Shown here piece after piece: positions 29,156 to 38,302 of a stretch of DNA of 64,000 nt. A model generated the notes under the pieces. The model was not told where the DNA came from, ran no database searches, and worked only from the letters and a program-made list of their open reading frames with translations. This DNA comes from Natranaerobius thermophilus JW/NM-WN-LF. Lineage in GTDB: Bacteria > Bacillota > Natranaerobiia > Natranaerobiales > Natranaerobiaceae. The position numbers were made by a program, and so were the translations under genes. How positions within the stretch are numbered: the stretch's first letter is position 1; each line of letters opens with the position of its first letter. The DNA is taken from positions 71,001 to 135,000 of the forward strand of contig NC_010718.1 in assembly GCF_000020005.1 (NCBI RefSeq), read 5' to 3'.

Positions 29156-29247
29156 TTTATTGAATTAATATTAAATGTTAGTTGTATTAAACTAGTGTGG
29201 TAACAATTTTTTAAAATATCTGAAAATACTGAAGGAGGGGTTAACTC

Positions 29248-30918
29248 GTGAAAAGTGATATCGAAATAGCTCGAGGGGCACCCATGCGGCCAATCAAGGA
29301 CATCGCTTCAGAAGTTGGCATCAAGGATGAAGAGCTGGAATTATACGGTGATTACAAGGCTAAAATAACTTTTGATGCATGGAAAAGGCTTAAAGACAAA
29401 CCAGATGGCAATCTGATATTGGTTACTGCCATCACTCCCACTCCAGCCGGTGAAGGTAAATCTACAACCACTGTAGGTTTGGGTCAGGCTTTAAAGCGAT
29501 TGGGCAAGAACACTATGGTAGCCTTAAGGGAACCTTCTTTAGGTCCAAGTTTTGGTGTTAAAGGCGGTGCTGCAGGTGGGGGCTACTCACAGGTAGTACC
29601 TATGGAAGACATCAACTTACATTTTACTGGTGATATTCATGCTATTACTACCGCACATAATTTACTCTCGGCAGCCATTGACAACCATATTCATCAAGGT
29701 AATAATCTTGATATTGATGCACGAAGAATTAACTGGCGAAGGGTAGTTGATTTGAATGATCGAGCTTTAAGAAACACAGTTGTAGCCTTAGGTGGTAGAG
29801 GTAATGGCTTCCCTAGGGAAGATGGCTTTGATATTACTGTTGCTAGTGAGATAATGGCGATCTTATGCTTGGCAACAGATATTAAAGATCTAAAAGAAAG
29901 GTTAAGCAAAATAATAATTGGCTATACCAGGGATAGACAGCCTGTAACAGTTGCTGATCTAAAGATGCAGGGATCCATGGCAGTATTATTAAAAGATGCA
30001 ATTAAGCCAAACCTTGTGCAAACTTATGAAAATGTGCCTGCTTTTGTACATGGCGGTCCTTTTGCTAATATTGCACATGGCTGCAATTCGGCCATGGCAA
30101 CTCAAATGGGAGTGAAAATGTCAGATTATCTAGTGACTGAAGCTGGATTTGGAGCTGATTTGGGAGCAGAAAAATTCTTTAATATAAAATGTCGATTTGC
30201 AGGTTTAAATCCAGATGCGGCTGTTGTGGTGGCTACTGCCCGTGCTTTGAAAATGCATGGTGGAGTCGAAAAAGACAATTTAAAAGAAGAGAATTTAGAA
30301 GCATTAGAAAAAGGGTTTGAAAACTTAGAAAAACATATGGAAAACATAAATAAATTTGGTGTGCCAGCAGTAGTTGCAGTGAATAGATTCCCAACAGATA
30401 CAGAAAAAGAACTAGAACTACTTATCAATAAGTGTCAAGAGAAAGGCTATCGAGTGGCATTGAGTGAAGTTTTTGCTAAAGGTGGAGAAGGTGGCGAAGA
30501 AGTCGCCAAAGAAGTATTAGACATAATTGACAGTAAAGAGTCCAATTTTAAATACTTATATGATGTTGACAAATCTATGGAAGAAAAAATAGAAACTATT
30601 GCTAAAGAAATTTATGGAGCTTCCGATGTTGAGTTTACTCCGACTGCCAGAAGAAATATTAAACAACTAGCTCAAAAAGGTCTGGATCAGGTGCCAGTAT
30701 GTATGGCTAAAACCCAGTTCTCTTTTTCTGATGATCCTAAGCTATTGGGAAGGCCCAAGGATTTTAGCATAACTGTTAAACGAGTACGGATTTCAGCAGG
30801 GGCTGGCTTTGCTGTAGCCATGACTGGGGACATTATGACTATGCCAGGTTTACCCAAACAACCAGCTGCAGAAGAAATTGATATTGATGATGATGGACAA
30901 ATTACAGGTCTATTTTAA
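29248..30918 (+). CDS. fhs: formate--tetrahydrofolate ligase
   Basis: Fhs makes 10-formyl-THF from formate, ATP and THF, the second step of the methyl branch of the Wood-Ljungdahl pathway. The 556-residue protein has the ATP loop [39 protein letters not shown], and the C-terminal [20 protein letters not shown]. The start is GTG 29248 after GAAGGAGGGG. With the formate dehydrogenase encoded 15 kb downstream it could carry CO2-derived formate into folate metabolism, or run in the reverse direction. Confidence 0.98.
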   Translation: MKSDIEIARGAPMRPIKDIASEVGIKDEELELYGDYKAKITFDAWKRLKDKPDGNLILVTAITPTPAGEGKSTTTVGLGQALKRLGKNTMVALREPSLGPSFGVKGGAAGGGYSQVVPMEDINLHFTGDIHAITTAHNLLSAAIDNHIHQGNNLDIDARRINWRRVVDLNDRALRNTVVALGGRGNGFPREDGFDITVASEIMAILCLATDIKDLKERLSKIIIGYTRDRQPVTVADLKMQGSMAVLLKDAIKPNLVQTYENVPAFVHGGPFANIAHGCNSAMATQMGVKMSDYLVTEAGFGADLGAEKFFNIKCRFAGLNPDAAVVVATARALKMHGGVEKDNLKEENLEALEKGFENLEKHMENINKFGVPAVVAVNRFPTDTEKELELLINKCQEKGYRVALSEVFAKGGEGGEEVAKEVLDIIDSKESNFKYLYDVDKSMEEKIETIAKEIYGASDVEFTPTARRNIKQLAQKGLDQVPVCMAKTQFSFSDDPKLLGRPKDFSITVKRVRISAGAGFAVAMTGDIMTMPGLPKQPAAEEIDIDDDGQITGLF

Positions 30919-30961
30919 GTAATCCGGGTGATATAGTTAGTTAATATGATACAGTTTATAG

Positions 30962-30997
30962 AAGGCTGCTCATTCGATGTCGAGCAGCCTTTTTTTG
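30962..30997 (+). terminator. Rho-independent terminator after fhs
   Basis: Stem AAGGCTGCTC (30962-30971) / GAGCAGCCTT (30982-30991), followed by seven or more T. Confidence 0.92.
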
Positions 30998-31078
30998 GTG
31001 TGCTTTTGCTTTGATATAACAAGGCCTTTAATAATGAAAGGGAAACTGAATATTAGCAACTTCATTTCATATAAGTAT

Positions 31079-32482
31079 TTAAAAATATATAATGTTACTA
31101 AGTAAAATTACAAAAACCTGGATTAATACAGGACAAAATATGTTCCGTACTCTTTGATAAAGGTACCCCAGAAAAGCTGTAGTAAACAAAGGTAAGATGA
31201 GGATATCCAAAAAAGTACTAAATTGAGTTCCAAAGGATAAATGGGTATCAGTGATAAAAATCAGAATTAAATTTATAACACTAATCCCCAATATATGAAT
31301 GAACAAGCCTAGATTAGCCCCCAAAATTTTCTCAAGAGAACCAAGTAAAAAGCTTCTTAAGACCAATTCTTTAAATAAAATGACGAAGAAGATTATTAAA
31401 AGCATGTTAAATAGCTCAAAATCATCAGGAAAAGATAACCCCGATGGTAACATCAATGTGCTCAAACCCATAATTAATAAACTAAAAGAAAAGCTGATGA
31501 CAATGCTGCGGATTAAATTGTGTGTAGTTAGTCCTAACTCTATTAACTTACTACCTTGTCTGAGATGTAACATTAAGAGTATAGCTGATGCTATTAAGTA
31601 GAAAAGTCCTGATTCAAAATCACTTAAAGTGACTTCTAAATCGATCCAGCGCCAAAAGAAAAAAGTTGCTCCACTAAATATAATAGTGAAAATTGTTGTT
31701 AGGCTTTGAGAGGCACTGTGCTTATAATAGAATTCGTCAATGTCTACAGAGAAAATATACACCAACAGTGCTAATAATAATAATGATATTAACAAATAAC
31801 TGATAGTAAATAATTGAAAATTCTCAGGTGGATAAGGTTTTCTATCACTATCAGCAACTAATTGAGTAGTTTTACCATCACAGGAGGACAGATTAATAGT
31901 TTTACTTTCATAATACTTGGCGTCATAGTCTTCAGTAAATAAATAACTCATATTTTGCGTTTCACCTGGGTGAATAGTCCTAGAAATATTGAATGTTTCT
32001 ATCTTGGCCAGTAGTTTTTGTTCGGCTTCAAAATAAGATGAATAATCCAGATCTATTTGATGATCACTTATAGGAGAAAAAATAACATTTCCTTTAAGTT
32101 TATCCAGGGTATCTTCGGTTATAGGCAAGTAGACGGCTTCCAGGCTACCTGATTGGTGATAACTGTTGTTTTCTTTTATTCTATAAGAGGGTACATTAAC
32201 CTGGTAATCACCATCCCCTTTAATCACCATACCTGTCAGTTCATCGTGCTGATATCCTAGGACAACCACACCATTGTTGAAATGCATGTCCAAAAAATCA
32301 AGTTCAATTTCCCAATCCTGAAATGAATAAATTCCTCCTTTTTCTAGAGGTTCCCATGGCCGTTCAAGGTAAAAGGGTGAATTAATTATAATGGTTGCTG
32401 TTAAAACTCCAATGGCAATTAGTAACAGCATGGCTATTAAAATTTTAACTAAAGGGTTGAGTTTTTTTAGTTGCTTTATCAA
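31079..32482 (-). CDS. membrane protein with a degenerate CPBP-type C-terminal domain
   Basis: The 467-residue protein has an N-terminal membrane anchor (about 12-34), an extracytoplasmic region of about 190 residues, and six or more membrane helices from about 225. The C-terminal part resembles CPBP (CAAX/bacteriocin-processing) intramembrane proteases. The first motif EExxxR is here KELVLR (371-376). A His at 396 stands where motif two has one. The final His/Asn motif is VLIQVFVIL with Gln455. These changes suggest it is not an active protease. It is the only minus-strand gene in this part. Its start at 32482 is preceded by AGGGAGGAAT. Function unknown. Confidence 0.6.
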   Translation of the reverse strand: MIKQLKKLNPLVKILIAMLLLIAIGVLTATIIINSPFYLERPWEPLEKGGIYSFQDWEIELDFLDMHFNNGVVVLGYQHDELTGMVIKGDGDYQVNVPSYRIKENNSYHQSGSLEAVYLPITEDTLDKLKGNVIFSPISDHQIDLDYSSYFEAEQKLLAKIETFNISRTIHPGETQNMSYLFTEDYDAKYYESKTINLSSCDGKTTQLVADSDRKPYPPENFQLFTISYLLISLLLLALLVYIFSVDIDEFYYKHSASQSLTTIFTIIFSGATFFFWRWIDLEVTLSDFESGLFYLIASAILLMLHLRQGSKLIELGLTTHNLIRSIVISFSFSLLIMGLSTLMLPSGLSFPDDFELFNMLLIIFFVILFKELVLRSFLLGSLEKILGANLGLFIHILGISVINLILIFITDTHLSFGTQFSTFLDILILPLFTTAFLGYLYQRVRNIFCPVLIQVFVILLSNIIYF

Positions 32483-32636
32483 TAATTATTCCTCCCTGTC
32501 TAAATATTTGCTTGTCTTATAGCTTGGTGATAAAATTGGATTTGAATTTCTCTTTGCATTTGACTTAAAGATAGCATCGATCGTAAATATAATTGTGCCT
32601 TGTATGTAAATTTGATGAATCTATATAATGTAAGAG

Positions 32637-33608
32637 GTGAGTATTATTAAATTATCGGAAACGGATCTCAGTCCTGTAAAATCAAAAATTTTAAACAATT
32701 TGAAAAAACAGCCATATGTTTCTGGTGAATTTCTAAGTTCTCAATTAAATGTTTCCAGGACAGCCATTTGGAAGAATATTCAAGGGCTGGCCAATTTAGG
32801 TTATCAAATTGATCCCATAAAGGGTAAAGGATATCGATTGGTAGTTATACCTGATAACCTTTATCCATGGGAACTAGATTTTTCGTTAAAAAAAGATTAC
32901 CAAATAACTTACTTTGATAATATCGATTCTACTAATAATTATGCACGTTCTTTGCAACCACCGCAAGTGGTGATTGCTGAACAACAGACCAAAGGGCGGG
33001 GTCGTATGGGCAGGGCGTGGTTTTCTGCCCCTGGAGGAATTTATTTTTCCTTAGTGATTACTCCACGGTGTTCAGTAGATGAGATTCCTACAATTCCCTT
33101 GCTGATATCAACTGCTATTACCAAAGTTCTTAAAAGGGAACTGGGAATCCAAGCTGAAATAAAATGGCCTAATGATATTTTAGTTCAAGGTCAAAAAGTG
33201 ACTGGGATCTTAGTAGAACTTGCTGGCGAAACCGATGCTCCTCAGAAAGCTGTAATAGGGGTGGGAATTAATGCCAACCAAAATACCAATTTATTCCCTG
33301 AGGAGCTGAAAAAGTCTGTCACTTCCTTGAGAGAACTTAATTGCTCGCCAGTAAATCGCAAATTAATGTTAAATAGTATATTAGAAGAGATTACTCAATT
33401 ATTTTTTGAATTACCAAATTGTATCCCTAAGGTCTTAAATACCTGGAAGGAATACTCCTGCACTTTAGGGAAAAAAATTACTGTAAAACAAGTGTCGAAG
33501 ACAATTACAGGGATTGCAAAAGATATTGATAGAAGTGGGGCTTTGATTGTGGAGACCCCCCAAGGAGAACAAAGAATACTAACCGGTGATTTATCTATTA
33601 ATATTTAG
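32637..33608 (+). CDS. birA: biotin--protein ligase / biotin operon repressor
   Basis: BirA biotinylates acetyl-CoA carboxylase-type carriers and, in the two-domain form, represses biotin genes. The N-terminal winged helix ([19 protein letters not shown], about 36-54) is present. The catalytic domain follows with [19 protein letters not shown] (biotinyl-AMP loop) and KWPNDILV, then a C-terminal SH3-like domain. The start is uncertain. GTG 32637 lies within the AAGAGGTGA ribosome site itself, while ATT codons at 32643 and 32646 have the right spacing. birA and coaX are 11 bp apart. Confidence 0.93.
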   Translation: MSIIKLSETDLSPVKSKILNNLKKQPYVSGEFLSSQLNVSRTAIWKNIQGLANLGYQIDPIKGKGYRLVVIPDNLYPWELDFSLKKDYQITYFDNIDSTNNYARSLQPPQVVIAEQQTKGRGRMGRAWFSAPGGIYFSLVITPRCSVDEIPTIPLLISTAITKVLKRELGIQAEIKWPNDILVQGQKVTGILVELAGETDAPQKAVIGVGINANQNTNLFPEELKKSVTSLRELNCSPVNRKLMLNSILEEITQLFFELPNCIPKVLNTWKEYSCTLGKKITVKQVSKTITGIAKDIDRSGALIVETPQGEQRILTGDLSINI

Positions 33609-33619
33609 GGAGGAGATGT

Positions 33620-34390
33620 ATGATGTTATTAGCAATTGATGTAGGAAACACTAATATAGTATTAGGGCTTTATAAAAATGATGAATTAGTAGTTCACTGG
33701 CGAATAAATAGTGATAGAGAGCAAACAGAAGATCAATATGGTGTGTTGATAAAGAATCTATTTTATCATAGTAATTTAGACCCTGGCATGATAGATGACA
33801 TTATGATTAGCTCAGTAGTGCCACCAATTACACAAACCTTAACTAGAATGAGCAAAAAATTTATGAACATGGAGCCTATAATAGTAGGCCCAGGTATTAA
33901 AACTGGAATGCATGTTAAATATGATAACCCCAAAGAAGTAGGGGCGGATAGAATTGTTAACGCAGTTGCAGGCTATACATTATACGGGGGGCCTCTTATA
34001 ATTGTAGATTTTGGTACAGCCACTACTTTTTGTGCCATCTCGGAAAAAGGTGATTATTTAGGAGGAGCTATTTCCCCTGGGATATCTATTTCGACCAATG
34101 CACTTTTTGAGAGAGCAGCCAAACTACCCCGGGTGGAACTGACTAAACCAGCTAATCTGATAGGGAAAAATACTGTTTCTAGTATGCAGTCAGGAATTTT
34201 TTATGGATTTATCGGTCAGGTTGATGGAATTATCAAGAAAATGAGACAGGAATTTAACCAAGCCCCTACGGTAGTTGCTACGGGAGGTATGGCACATTTG
34301 GTTTATCCAGAAAGCGAAACCATAAATATTTTAAACTCGTATTTAACTTTAGAGGGATTGAAAATAATTTATGAGAGAAATAAAAATTGA
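33620..34390 (+). CDS. coaX: type III pantothenate kinase
   Basis: CoaX catalyses the first step of coenzyme A synthesis, phosphorylation of pantothenate. The 256-residue protein has the ASKHA-fold phosphate loop [28 protein letters not shown], and the substrate-binding [11 protein letters not shown] and [11 protein letters not shown] segments. ATG 33620, or the next ATG 33623, follows GGGAGGAG. In B. subtilis coaX follows ftsH. Here five genes (an ECF S component, fhs, a minus-strand membrane protein and birA among them) separate or adjoin them. Confidence 0.96.
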   Translation: MMLLAIDVGNTNIVLGLYKNDELVVHWRINSDREQTEDQYGVLIKNLFYHSNLDPGMIDDIMISSVVPPITQTLTRMSKKFMNMEPIIVGPGIKTGMHVKYDNPKEVGADRIVNAVAGYTLYGGPLIIVDFGTATTFCAISEKGDYLGGAISPGISISTNALFERAAKLPRVELTKPANLIGKNTVSSMQSGIFYGFIGQVDGIIKKMRQEFNQAPTVVATGGMAHLVYPESETINILNSYLTLEGLKIIYERNKN

Positions 34391-34401
34391 ATGAAAATTT
34401 G

Positions 34402-34430
34402 TTGACAAAGAAAGTATATCCTTATATAAT
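34402..34430 (+). promoter_or_regulatory. perfect consensus sigma-A promoter of the small membrane-protein trio
   Basis: TTGACA (34402-34407), a 17-bp spacer, and TATAAT (34425-34430). It lies between coaX and the trio and gives a leader of about 125 nt. Confidence 0.9.
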
Positions 34431-34508
34431 GAAATCGAAATATGTGAACACGGTATCAAGCTTTTTTAAAAACTGTTTTTTGTGAAACATGTAACAATTT
34501 TCTGAGAA

Positions 34509-34541
34509 TCTTTAGGATTCTAAAGAAGGCTGGGTTGCCTT
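34509..34541 (+). promoter_or_regulatory. two adjacent hairpins in the leader of the membrane-protein trio
   Basis: TCTTTAG (34509-34515) pairs perfectly with CTAAAGA (34520-34526), loop GATT. AAGGC (34526-34530) pairs with GCCTT (34537-34541). They stand just before the ribosome site TAGGAGGG. No known riboswitch consensus was recognised. Confidence 0.4.
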
Positions 34542-34564
34542 ACTAACTTTTAGGAGGGTTAAAT

Positions 34565-34801
34565 ATGAGCTTAATTGGTTTATCATTATTTGCCGCCACT
34601 TGTATAGGAATGTTAACCTATTCACTAGCATTCACCGAATCGCTGATCAGTGCTATTTTCCTATTACTAGCCGTTATAGGTTTTTACTATAGCATAAGAG
34701 AGCACGCTGAAGAGCTTATGGGCGAGAACACAGAAACCACCCAAGGAAGAGGTCAGCAAATGGAAAGGCCAAATTTAACTGAAAGGGAGGGTGCCAAATG
34801 A
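34565..34801 (+). CDS. small two-helix membrane protein of unknown function
   Basis: A 78-residue protein with two hydrophobic helices (about 3-22 and 25-45) and a polar cytoplasmic tail rich in Glu, Gln and Arg. I recognise no family. ATG 34565 follows TAGGAGGGTTAA. The stop overlaps the next ATG by four bases (ATGA), so it is translationally coupled to the two paralogous membrane genes that follow. It is the first gene of a unit driven by a perfect promoter. Confidence 0.7.
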   Translation: MSLIGLSLFAATCIGMLTYSLAFTESLISAIFLLLAVIGFYYSIREHAEELMGENTETTQGRGQQMERPNLTEREGAK

Positions 34802-35160
34802 AATATAAAGACAGTATTTTGACAATTACGATGGCTTTTATAGCAGTATTAATAACATATTATATTAATCACGGACTAGGATTGGGCCCTTTTATTGCTA
34901 ATGGAACTGTTGGGATTGTTGCTGCTCTAACTTTACCTAAAGGCTTGGCTGCCGCAGCTTATACTGCTTCCTTTGTAGGAATGTCAGCCGATTTTATCCT
35001 ACCAACCTTTTCAACGGCACTTATTTCAGGGATTATTGCTGGTATTGTAATCTTGGCCACTAAGCCGATATTTGCCGGTTGGGGAGGCAAAGGTGGAACA
35101 ACAGCTGCCCTGGCTGTATTGCTTACTTTGATTGTTGTTAATTATTTGCCGATAATGTGA
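34798..35160 (+). CDS. small membrane protein, paralogue A of an unknown pair
   Basis: A 120-residue protein with about four hydrophobic segments and very few charged residues. It shares with its downstream neighbour an ITYYI segment near the N terminus, AAYTASFVGMS in the middle, and the C-terminal pattern ILATKPIFAGWGGKGGTTAAL. The family is not one I can name. It overlaps the previous gene by four bases and is followed after 25 bp by its paralogue. Together they look like subunits of one membrane complex (inference). Confidence 0.7.
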   Translation: MKYKDSILTITMAFIAVLITYYINHGLGLGPFIANGTVGIVAALTLPKGLAAAAYTASFVGMSADFILPTFSTALISGIIAGIVILATKPIFAGWGGKGGTTAALAVLLTLIVVNYLPIM

Positions 35161-35185
35161 AAAATATAACTTGGAGGTGACTGCA

Positions 35186-35602
35186 ATGATGGGTTTGGAT
35201 GAATTGTCATTGATTATATTAGCAACTTTGGGGATCATAGTGACATATTACATTAGTGTGCATCTTGGTAAAGGCAATGTTTTGGGTTCAGCTGTAGTTG
35301 TGTTTATGGCGGGACTCTTGGAAACGGTATTTCCAGGTTTGATTACCACTGAACATGCTGGAGTTTTAGCAGCAGCTTCTTATGCGGGTATGGTGTCTGG
35401 TGATAAAATTGGCAGCATGCGCCAAGTAACAGCTTTAGGAATAATATGTGGCATGATGTTTATTGCAACTGCTCCAGCCTATGTAGGGTTTGGTGGCAGA
35501 CTTGGCACTCTTGCGGCCTTATCCTGCGGTACCTTTTTTGGCTATAGAACAATTCTTGAAAGAACTGTCTGGCCCAAGTTTGGTATTAGAAGATCTACTT
35601 AA
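35186..35602 (+). CDS. small membrane protein, paralogue B of an unknown pair
   Basis: A 138-residue membrane protein with about four hydrophobic segments. It matches paralogue A at VTYYIS, AASYAGMVSG and FIATAPAYVGFGGRLGTLAAL, so the pair came from a tandem duplication. It has a longer middle part and a basic C terminus. ATG 35186 follows TTGGAGGTGACTGCA. An in-frame GTG 15 bases earlier lies in the ribosome site. The next gene encodes a sigma54-type activator. Function unknown. Confidence 0.7.
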   Translation: MMGLDELSLIILATLGIIVTYYISVHLGKGNVLGSAVVVFMAGLLETVFPGLITTEHAGVLAAASYAGMVSGDKIGSMRQVTALGIICGMMFIATAPAYVGFGGRLGTLAALSCGTFFGYRTILERTVWPKFGIRRST

Positions 35603-35767
35603 ACTTTAATTGAATGATAGCTTATTTCACCCCATCACTTGTTACTAAATTCAACCTGTTTCTCATATTTTCTTGGTATTCAGGGGGATGATAGGGAGGA
35701 ACTATCCATTGGGGATAGAAGTTTATTAAAACACCGAACTAGCAATAGTTAATGATGGGGTGATTTA

Positions 35768-37393
35768 ATGAGTTTTTTCAGATATCAAGTTCAGACTGTT
35801 GATAGAGTTGGAATGGTTCTCGATGTTTTAAGAGTTGTATACTTAAAAAATATTAATATAACTGCTATGGAAGTGGCACCGCAGTTAATCTATTTGAAAC
35901 TTGATTTTGCGCCTGCTATGAAAGGGGCCTTAGAAAGCGCAGTCAAAGAAATTCCTGGTGTTAGAGGGATTGATGAAATTAGTCTGTTGCCTCAAGAAGA
36001 AAAAGAACAAAAACTCAGAGGTATTTTAGATACTATAGGAGAAGGAATAATTGCATTAGACAAATCTGGAATAATTACTATGATTAATCCCTCGGCAGAA
36101 AAGATTTTAAATCTATCAGAAAACATTGAGGGTCGAGACATTCGAGATATACTTTCTGCTGAATTACCCATATTAAAAACTTTGTCTGCCGGGGAGGATT
36201 ATGACAATAAGGAAATTTTTGTCACACTACCTGGTGGTAAAAGCCATTATTTGACTTCAGGGAGACCTATCAAAAACGATGATGGCAATACTGTAGGAGC
36301 TGTAGCTGCCATCAAAGATATAAATGAAGTGCGTAAATTAGTTCATCGGATTACTCACCCGACCATGCTATCTTTTGACGATATAATAGCTGAAAGTAGT
36401 ATTATGAATGAAACAATTTCGTTTGCAAAAAAAATTGCTCATGGAGACTCTACCGTTCTGTTAACTGGGGAAAGCGGCACAGGAAAAGAATTGTTCGCCA
36501 GAGCTATTCATATGGAAAGTCCTAGGAAGGATTGTCCCTTTGTCCCTCTTAACTGTGCTGCCATACCGGAAACACTGATGGAAAGTGAATTATTTGGATA
36601 TGAAGAAGGTGCTTTTACGGGTGCGAAAAAAGGTGGAAAACATGGACTGTTTGAGCTAGCTAACAAAGGTACAGTATTCTTAGATGAAATAGGTAATCTC
36701 AATCCACAATTACAAGTCAAATTACTCAGAGTTTTACAAGAAAGAGAAGTCCGCAGAATAGGTGGAAAAGAGGAAATTAGTGTCGATATAAGGGTAATCA
36801 CTGCAACAAACCATAACTTAGAAAAGCTTGTTAATGAAGGTTATTTTAGAGAAGACCTGTATTATCGCTTAAATGTTATACCTATAAAACTGCCACCATT
36901 AAGAAATAGAAAAGAGGATATTATTCCTTTAGCAAACCATATACTCGGGCAAATGAGGACTAATCATGGAGGACAGTATCAACTTTCCCCAAAAAGTCGA
37001 GAACTGCTAAAAACTTACTCTTGGCCCGGCAATGTAAGAGAACTCGAAAATATAATTGAGCGTGCAGTTAATTTGGCTAATGACAATATAATTGAAGGTG
37101 AACATTTATTTTTTGGTCAAGAGGATGGTTTTTCAAATTACGAAGGCGAAATGGAAAACTGGGAACAGAATCAACAGTATCAAAATGGTCAGAGCGAAGC
37201 AGAAATCAGTGTAAATTATAAAGACAAAGACTTTTCTCAAATATTACAGTCAGTTGAAAAACAAATATTGCAAAAAGTTTTGAGTGAACATGCAAGTGCC
37301 AGAAAAGCTGCTAAACAATTAGGAGTTTCCCATACTACAATTTTAAATAAAATTAAAAAATATGGGCTGCAAATTAATCAAGAATCAAACTGA
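35768..37393 (+). CDS. sigma54-dependent activator with ACT and PAS domains (TyrR-like architecture)
   Basis: The 541-residue regulator has an N-terminal ACT-like domain (about 1-75), a PAS domain (about 82-190), and an AAA+ activator domain with Walker A GESGTGKE (234-241) and the sigma54-contact loop GAFTGA (281-286). A C-terminal Fis-type helix-turn-helix, ARKAAKQLGVSHTTILNKI, completes it. The ACT domain suggests an amino acid or other small effector, and the PAS domain a redox or ligand input. It opens the regulator/hydrogenase-like cluster. I saw no -24/-12 promoter I would trust in the nearby gaps. ATG 35768 follows GGGGTGAT. Confidence 0.9.
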   Translation: MSFFRYQVQTVDRVGMVLDVLRVVYLKNINITAMEVAPQLIYLKLDFAPAMKGALESAVKEIPGVRGIDEISLLPQEEKEQKLRGILDTIGEGIIALDKSGIITMINPSAEKILNLSENIEGRDIRDILSAELPILKTLSAGEDYDNKEIFVTLPGGKSHYLTSGRPIKNDDGNTVGAVAAIKDINEVRKLVHRITHPTMLSFDDIIAESSIMNETISFAKKIAHGDSTVLLTGESGTGKELFARAIHMESPRKDCPFVPLNCAAIPETLMESELFGYEEGAFTGAKKGGKHGLFELANKGTVFLDEIGNLNPQLQVKLLRVLQEREVRRIGGKEEISVDIRVITATNHNLEKLVNEGYFREDLYYRLNVIPIKLPPLRNRKEDIIPLANHILGQMRTNHGGQYQLSPKSRELLKTYSWPGNVRELENIIERAVNLANDNIIEGEHLFFGQEDGFSNYEGEMENWEQNQQYQNGQSEAEISVNYKDKDFSQILQSVEKQILQKVLSEHASARKAAKQLGVSHTTILNKIKKYGLQINQESN

Positions 37394-37438
37394 GATAATT
37401 GTTCGACAGAATAATGCTTTTTTGAAAGGGGTATAATC

Positions 37439-37831
37439 TTGAAAATTTCACAAATAAAGAAGATACTTCAAGCCGATATATTAACTGGAAAAGAGGAAAA
37501 CTCAGTCGAAGTTGCATTTGGAACAGATTTGATGAGCGATGTGCTAGCTTTTTTTGGTGAATCTGACAATACCCTGTTGCTAACTGGACTTACAAACTTA
37601 CAAGTGATCAGAACTGCTGAACTACTCGATATAAATGCCATTATTTTCGTACGAGGAAAAGAGCCAAAAGATGAACTGATTAAGGAAGCTGAAGAATGTG
37701 GTATTACCTTGTTGTCTACGGATTACACGCTTTACGAAGCATCCGGTTTATTATTTACCCATGGTTTAAGAGGAATAAATACTGATGATAATTTACCCGA
37801 AAGCCCTGAAAGAGGGTTAGACCATGGATGA
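37439..37831 (+). CDS. DRTGG-domain protein 1
   Basis: This 130-residue single-domain DRTGG protein has, like the family, an N-terminal IKKILQADILTG strand, a central LLLTGLTNLQVIRTAELLD, and a C-terminal GITLLSTDYTLYEASGLLF. DRTGG domains are found with CBS domains in PpaC-type proteins and next to [FeFe]-hydrogenase genes. A ligand-binding, regulatory role is assumed. The start is TTG 37439, eight bases after GAAAGGGG. It overlaps the next gene by 8 bp. A second copy lies at 39753. Confidence 0.8.
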   Translation: MKISQIKKILQADILTGKEENSVEVAFGTDLMSDVLAFFGESDNTLLLTGLTNLQVIRTAELLDINAIIFVRGKEPKDELIKEAEECGITLLSTDYTLYEASGLLFTHGLRGINTDDNLPESPERGLDHG

Positions 37832-38258
37832 AGAACAAGAGAAGTTTATCAAGTCTTATAAATTAGAAGGTCAGGACTTTCAATCTGGGGGTGAAGCTTC
37901 GGCTCAGATAAAGCAAATACTAAAAAGCCTAGGAGTTCCTTCAAAGATTATTAGAAAAGCAACTGTGATTTCTTATGAAGCAGAGATGAATGTAATTATC
38001 CATTCATATAGCGGGGAAATAATTTTGGATGTTGACCAGTATCGAGTCGTCATAAGGACTGAAGATACTGGCCCCGGTATACAGGATATTGATAAAGCCA
38101 TGGAAGAGGGTTATACTACAGTGTCCACCGAAATTTTAGAAATGGGCTTTGGTGCCGGAATGGGTTTGCCTAATATCAAAAAATTTTCGGACAATCTAAA
38201 AATTAATTCACAAGTTGGAGAAGGAACTGTCCTTGAAGCTACAGTATATATTAACTAG
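37824..38258 (+). CDS. GHKL ATPase, anti-sigma/RsbW-like
   Basis: This 144-residue protein is a bare HATPase domain without a kinase acceptor domain. The N box is EAEMNVIIHS, G1 is EDTGPGIQD, and G2 is GAGMGLPNIKKF. This is the build of SpoIIAB/RsbW-type serine kinases and of the ATPase proteins linked to hydrogenase regulation. Its partner is unknown. The clustered DRTGG and hydrogenase-like proteins are candidates. It overlaps both neighbours closely (8 bp upstream, 44 bp gap downstream). Confidence 0.82.
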   Translation: MDEEQEKFIKSYKLEGQDFQSGGEASAQIKQILKSLGVPSKIIRKATVISYEAEMNVIIHSYSGEIILDVDQYRVVIRTEDTGPGIQDIDKAMEEGYTTVSTEILEMGFGAGMGLPNIKKFSDNLKINSQVGEGTVLEATVYIN

Positions 38259-38302
38259 AAGCTGATTCAGTAGATTAGGTTAATATAAAGGAGCGGGTAA
38301 TT

